A stretch of 64,000 bases of DNA, from positions 62,001-126,000 of the forward strand of contig JAJUJX010000007.1 of assembly GCA_029265125.1 (NCBI GenBank), written 5' to 3'. Both the position numbers and the translations under genes were made by a program. Each line of letters opens with the position of its first letter. Positions within the stretch are counted from its first letter, which is position 1. The notes beneath the pieces were generated by a model that saw nothing but the letters and a program-made list of their open reading frames with translations, was not told the origin of the DNA and did not search any database. Below, piece after piece: positions 57,780-64,000 of the stretch. The stretch is from Tolumonas sp008015085. GTDB taxonomy: Bacteria > Pseudomonadota > Gammaproteobacteria > Enterobacterales > Aeromonadaceae.

Positions 57780-59264
57780 TTAACCGCCAACCGCGATACG
57801 CTTCATGTCTTTCATGTAACCGCGCAGAGTTTTACCAACCTGCTCGATTGGGTGATTGCGAATCGCTTCGTTCACCTGAACCAGAACAACGTTATCAACA
57901 CCGTTGTCTTTCACTGACAAACCTTTACCGATCACATCAGTACCAACTTTCGGCATGATGTGTTCTTTCAGCAATGGTACGGCTGCGTTCGCGAACAGGT
58001 AGTTACCGTATTCTGCAGTGTCAGAGATAACAACGTTCATTTCGTACAGACGTTTACGAGCAATGGTGTTTGCGATCAGTGGCAGTTCATGCAGTGATTC
58101 GTAGTACGCTGATTCAGCAATGATGCCTGATTCAGTCATGGTTTCGAATGCCAGCTCAACGCCCGCTTTAACCATTGCAACCATCAGGATGCCGTTGTCG
58201 AAGTATTCTTGTTCAGCGATGGTACCGTCGAATGCTGGTGCGTTTTCGAATGCAGACGCACCCGTTTCTTCACGCCATCTGAACAGGTCAGCATCGTTAT
58301 TTGCCCAGTCAGCCATCATGCCAGTTGAGAATGCGCCGCTGATGATGTCGTCCTGGTGTTTGCGGAACAGTGCACGCATCAGCACTTTCATTTCTTCAGC
58401 CAGTTCATAAGCACGCAGTTTCGCTGGGTTTGACAGACGATCCATCATGGCAGTGATACCGCCTTGTTTCAGCGCTTCGGTCACAGTTTCCCAACCGAAT
58501 TGCAGCAGTTTACCTGCGTAACCTGCGTCGATGCCGTCAGCAACCATTTTTTCGTAACACAGGATAGAACCCGCCTGCAGCATACCACACAGAATGGTTT
58601 GCTCACCCATCAGGTCAGATTTAACTTCTGCAACGAAAGATGATTCCAGAACACCTGCACGATGACCGCCAGTTGCAGCAGCCCATGCTTTAGCAATGGC
58701 TTGGCCTTCACCTTTCGGATCGTTTTCTGGGTGAACCGCGATCAGTGTTGGAACACCGAAACCACGTTTGTATTCTTCGCGAACTTCAGTGCCAGGGCAT
58801 TTTGGTGCAACCATCACCACAGTCAGGTCTTTACGAATCTGAGTGCCTTCTTCAACGATGTTGAAGCCGTGAGAATAACCTAATGCAGCACCTTCTTTCA
58901 TCAGAGGCATTACAGCTTTAACAACGCTGGTGTGCTGTTTGTCCGGAGTCAGGTTTACAACCAGATCCGCAGTTGGGATCAGCTCTTCGTAAGTACCGAC
59001 TTTGAAGCCATTTTCAGAAGCTTGTTTGAATGATTTGCGTTTTTCCGCAATCGCTTCAGCACGCAGTGCGTAAGAAACATCCAGACCTGAGTCGCGCATA
59101 TTCAGACCCTGGTTCAGACCCTGAGCTCCACAGCCAACGATCACGATTTTTTTACCTTTCAGGAAATCGCAGCCGCTCGCGAATTCATCGCGTGCCATAA
59201 AACGGCATTTGCCTAATTGTTCTAACTGTTGACGCAGATTCAGCGTGTTGAAGTAGTTAGCCAT
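57780..59264 (-). CDS. ilvC: Ketol-acid reductoisomerase, class II
   Basis: IlvC converts 2-acetolactate or acetohydroxybutyrate to dihydroxy acids with NADPH and Mg, in valine, leucine and isoleucine synthesis. The 494-residue product is the long class II form with a duplicated C-terminal knotted domain. ANYFNTLNLRQQLEQLGKCR, the nucleotide motif VGCGAQGLNQGLNMRDSGLD, VAPKCPGTEVREEYKRGFGV and KSDLMGEQTILCGML match E. coli. ATG 59264 follows GGAG and gives the MANYFN start; an in-frame ATG lies five codons upstream. It is divergent from its regulator ilvY. Confidence 0.98.
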   Translation of the reverse strand: MANYFNTLNLRQQLEQLGKCRFMARDEFASGCDFLKGKKIVIVGCGAQGLNQGLNMRDSGLDVSYALRAEAIAEKRKSFKQASENGFKVGTYEELIPTADLVVNLTPDKQHTSVVKAVMPLMKEGAALGYSHGFNIVEEGTQIRKDLTVVMVAPKCPGTEVREEYKRGFGVPTLIAVHPENDPKGEGQAIAKAWAAATGGHRAGVLESSFVAEVKSDLMGEQTILCGMLQAGSILCYEKMVADGIDAGYAGKLLQFGWETVTEALKQGGITAMMDRLSNPAKLRAYELAEEMKVLMRALFRKHQDDIISGAFSTGMMADWANNDADLFRWREETGASAFENAPAFDGTIAEQEYFDNGILMVAMVKAGVELAFETMTESGIIAESAYYESLHELPLIANTIARKRLYEMNVVISDTAEYGNYLFANAAVPLLKEHIMPKVGTDVIGKGLSVKDNGVDNVVLVQVNEAIRNHPIEQVGKTLRGYMKDMKRIAVGG

Positions 59265-59336
59265 TGAGAATAGCTCCATCTATAAATTAATTTGCTGTGT
59301 GTTGTCTGATGACGGTCAGAGTCCGAAAACAGTACT

Positions 59337-59366
59337 ACTATAAACGAGGTATTACATTGCTGGAAA
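59337..59366 (-). promoter_or_regulatory. Candidate promoter of ilvC
   Basis: Read on the minus strand, TTTCCA (complement of 59361-59366), an 18-base spacer and TATAGT (complement of 59337-59342) form a promoter with a weak -35, as expected for a gene needing an activator. Confidence 0.5.
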
Positions 59367-59386
59367 TGATATATTCGGAACAAAAT

Positions 59387-59403
59387 ATTGCGTTTTTTGC
59401 AAC
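59387..59403. promoter_or_regulatory. Candidate IlvY operator
   Basis: The inverted repeat ATTGC-N6-TGCAA(C), with its T-N11-A spacing, has the form of a LysR-family site. It lies between divergent ilvC and ilvY, 13 bases before the ilvY start. A second, poorer ATTGC half-site is at 59356-59360. Confidence 0.5.
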
Positions 59404-59415
59404 GTGGAGTGGCTG

Positions 59416-60294
59416 ATGGATTTCCGGACTTTATCGTTATTTACACATTTAGCGCGTACGTTACATTTTGCCAATACCGCCAATCAGATGGCGGTGAGCC
59501 CGTCCACATTAAGCCGCGCAATGCAACGACTGGAACAGGAAACTGGGTGTGCCTTATTTGAACGGGATAACCGCAGTGTGGTACTGACCGCAGAAGGTCG
59601 TCGTTTGCTGGCTTCAGCCGAGAGCTGGCTGCAAGAATGGCATGAACTGCGCGATGATCTCCGGCATCCACGCGAGGCACTGCAAGGTCGGATCCGTGTA
59701 TTCTGTTCCGTTACTGCCAGCTATTTTTTATTACCGGAAGTGCTGGGGCGATTCCGGCACCGTTACCCGCAACTGGAGCTCAAACTGGAAACCGGCGATG
59801 CGGCACTGGCCGTAGATAAAGTGTTGCGGGAAGAAACGGACATTGCGATTGCGGCCCGGCCTGATGCACTGCCTGCACGTTTACAGTATTGTTTGTTGCA
59901 GCGTGTGCCGCTGGTGTTTATTGCCCCACGTAACAGTACCAACGTTAGTCAGTGGCTTAAAGATGGCGAACCGGACTGGTCACAAGTGCCATTGATTGTT
60001 TCGCAGCAGGGATTATCCAGAAAGCGCTGTGACCAATGGTTTCGCAATAAAGGGATCAGCCCCAATATCTATGCGGAGGTTGCTGGTAATGAAGCCATTG
60101 TTAGCATGGTGACACTGGACTGTGGTATCGGTCTGGTGCCTGAGGCTGTTATTGAACACAGTCCTCTCGGTTCACAAGTGCGTGTAATACAACCAGTTCC
60201 GGCGCTGAAACCCTTTGAAGTGGGCTTTTGTGTGCTGAAAAGACGGCTTGATGAGCCATTGATCCAGGCATTCTGGCAAATGGTACAGCAATAA
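59416..60294 (+). CDS. ilvY: LysR-family activator IlvY
   Basis: IlvY activates the divergent ilvC gene when acetolactate or acetohydroxybutyrate accumulates. The 292-residue product has an N-terminal helix-turn-helix (HFANTANQMAVSPSTLSRAM, about residues 18-37), LEQETGCALFERDNRSVVLT, then IRVFCSVTASYFLLPEVLGR, as in IlvY, and GLVPEAVIEHSP. ATG 59416 follows GGAGTGG and gives the normal LysR N-terminus (MDFRTLSLF); an in-frame GTG lies at 59404. Confidence 0.95.
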   Translation: MDFRTLSLFTHLARTLHFANTANQMAVSPSTLSRAMQRLEQETGCALFERDNRSVVLTAEGRRLLASAESWLQEWHELRDDLRHPREALQGRIRVFCSVTASYFLLPEVLGRFRHRYPQLELKLETGDAALAVDKVLREETDIAIAARPDALPARLQYCLLQRVPLVFIAPRNSTNVSQWLKDGEPDWSQVPLIVSQQGLSRKRCDQWFRNKGISPNIYAEVAGNEAIVSMVTLDCGIGLVPEAVIEHSPLGSQVRVIQPVPALKPFEVGFCVLKRRLDEPLIQAFWQMVQQ

Positions 60295-60460
60295 ATGTTA
60301 TCTGTCGCAAAATCAGAGGTTTCCATCTGCAGCAAATTTACTTGAAAAGGTGTAAACTGCGAATGAAATCATCGGCACTGTATGTACGTTTGTGGGGGCT
60401 CTATGAGGCGTATGTGCAGACAAAAAGTTTATTAACCGACTCTCAGGAAAAAGTGACACG

Positions 60461-62110
60461 ATGAAAAACATCAATCCAACCCAGACTAAAGCGTGGAAAG
60501 CGCTTGAAGCCCATTTCGCTGCGAATAAAGATCGCAAGCTGAGTGATCTGTTTGCTGCAGATCCAGCCCGTTTTGATAAGTTCTCTACCACTTTTAAAGA
60601 TAATGTACTGGTGGATTACTCTAAAAACCTGATTACAGAGGAAACTCTGGAGTTGCTGATCGATCTGGCTCACGAAGTGGATCTGCGTGCTGGTATTGAT
60701 GCCATGTTTAATGGTGAAAAAATCAACCGTACTGAAGGCCGTGCGGTGCTTCATACTGCATTGCGTAACCGTTCAAACCGTCCTGTCATGGTGGATGGCA
60801 AAGACGTGATGCCGGAAGTGAATGCCGTGCTGGCAAAAATTAAAATCTTCTGTGACAAAGTGATTTCCGGTGAGTGGAAAGGCTATACCGGTAAAGCCAT
60901 TCAGCACGTTGTGAATATCGGTATCGGTGGTTCTGATTTAGGCCCGGTGATGATCACCGAAGCGCTGCGTCCGTTCAAAAACCATCTGGAAATGCATTTT
61001 GTTTCCAACGTCGATGGTACTCACATCGCAGAAACCCTGAAGAAAGTTGATCCTGAAACCACTCTGTTCCTGGTTGCATCTAAAACTTTCACGACTCAGG
61101 AAACTATGACCAACGCGCACTCTGCGCGTGACTGGTTCCTGAAACATGCTGTTAGTGAAGCACATGTTGCGAAACATTTCGCTGCGCTGTCTACCAACGG
61201 TAAGGCTGTATCTGAATTTGGTATTGATACTGCCAACATGTTTGAGTTCTGGGACTGGGTTGGTGGTCGTTACTCTTCATGGTCTGCCATCGGTATGCCT
61301 ATCGCACTGTCTCTGGGTTTCGAAAAGTTCGAAGAACTGCTGGAAGGTGCGTTTGAGATGGATACCCATTTCGCCACTACTACTTTTGAACAAAATATCC
61401 CTGTGCTGCTGGCATTGATTGGTCTGTGGTACAACAATTTTTACGAAGCTGAGTCAGAAGCTATTCTGCCGTATGACCAGTACATGCATCGCTTTGCTGC
61501 TTACTTCCAGCAGGGCAACATGGAATCAAATGGTAAGTATGTTGATCGTAATGGTAATGCTGTTGATTACCAGACTGGTCCAATCATTTGGGGTGAACCA
61601 GGTACCAACGGTCAGCATGCATTTTATCAGCTGATCCATCAGGGCACTAAGCTGATCCCTTGTGATTTCCTGGCTCCTGCGATTACCCATAACCCTGTCG
61701 GCGATCACCATCCGAAACTGCTGGCAAACTTCTTTGCTCAGACTGAAGCTCTGGCTTTTGGTAAATCAAAAGAAGCGGTGGAAGCTGAATTCCTGGCTGC
61801 TGGCAAAACGCTGGAACAGGTTAAAGATTTGGTTCCATTCAAAGTCTTTGAAGGCAATCGTCCAACCAACTCCATCCTGTTCAAACAGATGACGCCAAAA
61901 ACACTGGGCGCATTAATCGCGATGTACGAACACAAAATCTTTGTACAAGGTGTTATCTGGAACATCTTCAGCTTTGATCAGTGGGGTGTGGAGCTGGGTA
62001 AACAGCTGGCGAACAAGATCCTGCCTGAACTGAATACTGATGCGGCAGTTACCAGCCATGACAGCTCAACTAATGGTCTGATCAATACCTGGAAAGCTTG
62101 GAAAGCCTGA
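60461..62110 (+). CDS. pgi: Glucose-6-phosphate isomerase
   Basis: Pgi interconverts glucose 6-phosphate and fructose 6-phosphate. The 549-residue product is the same length as E. coli Pgi and nearly collinear: MKNINPTQTKAWKALEAHF, VNIGIGGSDLGPVMITEAL, FLVASKTFTTQETMTNAHSA, GGRYSSWSAIGMPIAL, the catalytic region QQGNMESNGKYVDRNG, and HDSSTNGLINTWKAWKA. It would receive the fructose 6-phosphate formed by SrlD if sorbitol carbon flows to hexose. The start is preceded by CAGGAAAAAGTG; an intrinsic terminator follows. Confidence 0.98.
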   Translation: MKNINPTQTKAWKALEAHFAANKDRKLSDLFAADPARFDKFSTTFKDNVLVDYSKNLITEETLELLIDLAHEVDLRAGIDAMFNGEKINRTEGRAVLHTALRNRSNRPVMVDGKDVMPEVNAVLAKIKIFCDKVISGEWKGYTGKAIQHVVNIGIGGSDLGPVMITEALRPFKNHLEMHFVSNVDGTHIAETLKKVDPETTLFLVASKTFTTQETMTNAHSARDWFLKHAVSEAHVAKHFAALSTNGKAVSEFGIDTANMFEFWDWVGGRYSSWSAIGMPIALSLGFEKFEELLEGAFEMDTHFATTTFEQNIPVLLALIGLWYNNFYEAESEAILPYDQYMHRFAAYFQQGNMESNGKYVDRNGNAVDYQTGPIIWGEPGTNGQHAFYQLIHQGTKLIPCDFLAPAITHNPVGDHHPKLLANFFAQTEALAFGKSKEAVEAEFLAAGKTLEQVKDLVPFKVFEGNRPTNSILFKQMTPKTLGALIAMYEHKIFVQGVIWNIFSFDQWGVELGKQLANKILPELNTDAAVTSHDSSTNGLINTWKAWKA

Positions 62111-62129
62111 TCTTTCTGGGTAGTCGGAG

Positions 62130-62158
62130 AACCCCTTCCATGCGAAGGGGTTTTTTTT
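62130..62158 (+). terminator. Intrinsic terminator of pgi
   Basis: AACCCCTTC and GAAGGGGTT form a 9-pair stem with a CATGC loop, followed by a run of T residues to 62158. It sits between convergent pgi and the GGDEF gene. Confidence 0.9.
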
Positions 62159-62161
62159 AAA

Positions 62162-63817
62162 TCAGACAGATACCTGTTCTGCGACTAAGGTCAGATTACT
62201 TTCTCCATTAAATAGAATTACCTGATTCCGACCGCTGTTTTTTGCTTTATATAACGCGGTATCTGCCCGGATCAGTGAAGCTTCCGCAACCAAATCATTA
62301 TCAGCTACACAAGAAATACCAAAACTGGCTGTCATCATGAGTGGAGAATCTGCTGAATTGCCTAATTGAAACGGTGCATTATTGATGCATTTTTGCAATG
62401 CTTCAGTTCTTTTTTTTGCTTCCAGTGGCGATGTTTCCGGCATCAGAATGGCAAATTCTTCACCACCAATACGGGCTAATACATCAGTTTTACGGATGTG
62501 ATCACGCAGACGCCAGGCAAATTCAGTTAAAACATGATCGCCGGCCGGATGGCCATAGGTGTCATTAATATGTTTAAACCAGTCAATGTCTACCATCACA
62601 ACACAAAACGGATGCCGATAGCGTAAATAGCGCTGGAACTCTTTATTCAATTGCTGGTCAAACGCCCGTCGGTTAGCGAGTCCGGTCAAGGCATCAGTTT
62701 CAGAAAGATGGCGCAGTTGTTCCTCTGCGCTTTGACGAGCCGTTATTTCTCTGACTAATCGTCGGTTCGTGCGATATATCCAGCTGGCGATACCGGCCAG
62801 CAGTAACGCAATCACTGAGGTGATGGTAGCAATCTGCAGATAGCGCAGCAGGTTTTGCTGATAGTTATCCGGGGTATAGATGAAGCTATCCAGTATTTTG
62901 TCATCAATAATACGATTATGCTCGGTCATGATCTCTGCAATCCGCAACCAACGACCGGGATTCATATGACCAATTTCAATGATGTCTGGTTGCATCAGAT
63001 TCCACATTGCCCGTGCTTCAAAACGCAGGTGCTCACGGCTTTTTTGTGGCGCATATTTGTTAACTATCAGATCAATAATTTCATCCGGGTGCGCCATCGC
63101 ATAGCGCCAGCCATCCATACTGGCTTTCCGAAATGCTTCTACCCGTTCAGGATTATTTTGCAGTTCAGCCTGAGAAGTGAAAAGCACATCACCATAAAAA
63201 TCAATACCATAAGTACGAGGGTCTATGATGCGGTAAGGAATGCCTTTTTGCTCCAGCAAAAAAGGCTCATTAGTTACATAAGCATCATAGGCATCAATTT
63301 TCCCGTCAATTAGCGGTTGTAGATCGAAAATCGTCTGGGTTAGATTCAACTTTTTCGGGTCGATACCTTCCGCTCGAAAAGGCTCTAGTAGCTCCAGACT
63401 TTCACTGAGTGGAAACACGGTCATTAATCGCTTATTCACCATATCGTGAATACTGCGGATGCCGGATTTTTCCAGAACAAGCCAACTTACTGCGGAATGT
63501 TGCAATGTTGCTGCCAATGCAACGACAGGTTTACCATTGAGATAATCAAGTACCAGACCGGAGTTGGAAATACCGAATTGGGCATCGCCACTAACAACAG
63601 CATCAACTGGGGAAACAAACGAACCGTTATAACCATTAGGCCGCAATATCACATCCAGTCCGGCTTCTTTATAAAAGCCTTTTTCCAGCGCCGCGTAGTA
63701 ACCAGCAAATTGAAACTGATTAACCCATTTCAGCTGTACAACTATTTTTTCCGAAGCTGTCACCGTTTCACTGAAACAAATAATCAGCAGGAATGCTATA
63801 TACCGGTATCCCGCCAT
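62162..63817 (-). CDS. NMT1/THI5-like periplasmic sensor fused to a GGDEF diguanylate cyclase
   Basis: The 551-residue product has a signal sequence, then a periplasmic binding-protein domain of the NMT1/THI5 (ThiY) type at about 25-310 (VVQLKWVNQFQFAGYYAALE, KGFYKEAGLDVILRP). A membrane span follows (TSVIALLLAGIASWIYRT, about 335-352), then a short linker and a GGDEF domain (LSETDALTGLANRRAFDQQL, VMVDIDWFKHINDTYGH). The active-site motif is RIGGEEF, with RKTD at the allosteric I-site position, so cyclic-di-GMP synthesis with product inhibition is expected. The sensor fold binds pyrimidine precursors of thiamine in known members; the ligand here is inferred only as that class. It is convergent with pgi. 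Confidence 0.93.
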   Translation of the reverse strand: MAGYRYIAFLLIICFSETVTASEKIVVQLKWVNQFQFAGYYAALEKGFYKEAGLDVILRPNGYNGSFVSPVDAVVSGDAQFGISNSGLVLDYLNGKPVVALAATLQHSAVSWLVLEKSGIRSIHDMVNKRLMTVFPLSESLELLEPFRAEGIDPKKLNLTQTIFDLQPLIDGKIDAYDAYVTNEPFLLEQKGIPYRIIDPRTYGIDFYGDVLFTSQAELQNNPERVEAFRKASMDGWRYAMAHPDEIIDLIVNKYAPQKSREHLRFEARAMWNLMQPDIIEIGHMNPGRWLRIAEIMTEHNRIIDDKILDSFIYTPDNYQQNLLRYLQIATITSVIALLLAGIASWIYRTNRRLVREITARQSAEEQLRHLSETDALTGLANRRAFDQQLNKEFQRYLRYRHPFCVVMVDIDWFKHINDTYGHPAGDHVLTEFAWRLRDHIRKTDVLARIGGEEFAILMPETSPLEAKKRTEALQKCINNAPFQLGNSADSPLMMTASFGISCVADNDLVAEASLIRADTALYKAKNSGRNQVILFNGESNLTLVAEQVSV

Positions 63818-64000
63818 TGATAAATCCTTATTCTTAATTCTTATTTTTTACTGATTTCAGTAAGAATCATATTCCTTAGAAACAGTATAGATAGCTGAGG
63901 TAACAAACAGGAATAAGAACAACAGATTTATTCAGGCTAGTAATAGCTCAAAATGGATTCTATTGAGTATTTTTTGCAAAATTGTGATCCGCATCACCAT
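63818..64000. other. AT-rich end of the window without a recognised gene
   Basis: These 183 bases lie upstream of the GGDEF gene and probably include its promoter, but no confident -35/-10 pair was found. No coding frame or structured element is evident. Confidence 0.3.

Noticed and set aside
1..64000. tRNA, rRNA, CRISPR arrays, insertion sequences or prophage
   Set aside because: None was recognised by eye. Short RNA genes without known motifs could be missed.

Overview
This is a 64 kb stretch of gammaproteobacterial chromosome. Gene content and order (an MSHA-type pilus locus running straight into mreBCD, E. coli-like srl, lysP, met, rep, csd, pqi, ilvC/ilvY and pgi genes, and many proteins close to Enterobacterales and Aeromonadales homologues) suggest an Aeromonadales bacterium, possibly Tolumonas-like. 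The genus is an inference from memory of gene content, not from a search. No rRNA, tRNA, insertion sequence, integrase or CRISPR array was found; the window looks like core chromosome with a few accessory inserts.

Layout. 1-1396: 5' part of recG (minus, runs off the window). 1905-6018: sorbitol operon srlA-srlE-srlB-srlD-srlM-srlR with a set of TTTCA-N3-TGAAA palindromes as candidate operators. 6379-7836: lysine permease lysP. 7957-8346: orphan exported protein. 8484-11031: metN-metI-metQ methionine importer (minus) behind a promoter with a MetJ box. 11254-12294: DUF2157-type membrane protein. 12443-27473: MSHA pilus operon in the order mshI, mshI2, mshJ, K, L, M, N, E, G, A, C, D, O, P, Q, with no mshH, mshF or mshB and an unusual AT-rich N-terminus on MshQ. 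27619-38400: mreB-mreC-mreD-maf-rng-yhdP-nitrilase-tldD. 38443-40397: yjgA (minus) and its divergent neighbour pmbA. 40445-43225: yeeX, a small membrane protein and rep (all minus).

The most unusual region is 43306-46664. It holds two tandem copies of a two-gene module: a small single-span membrane protein followed by a TAXI-type periplasmic binding protein. All four proteins end with the same cysteine-bracketed tail (C-x3-DR-[AT]-x2-[LF]-C-[QN]-stop), although the membrane proteins and the binding proteins are otherwise unrelated to each other. No TRAP permease gene is nearby. This is the best candidate here for an undescribed system.

46780-50044 is a sulfur-transfer and tRNA-modification cluster (csdA, csdE, tcdA) with a degenerate EAL-domain protein between csdE and tcdA. 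50252-54109 is a compact four-gene envelope glycosylation operon (GT2, LAB_N protein, ArnT-like GT83, UDP-glucuronate 4-epimerase-like) that would suit addition of an acidic sugar such as galacturonate to lipid A or core. 54097-57621 is pqiA-pqiB-pqiC (minus). 57780-60294 is ilvC with its divergent regulator ilvY. 60461-62110 is pgi, and 62162-63817 is an NMT1/THI5-like sensor fused to a GGDEF diguanylate cyclase (minus). The last 180 bases hold no recognised gene.
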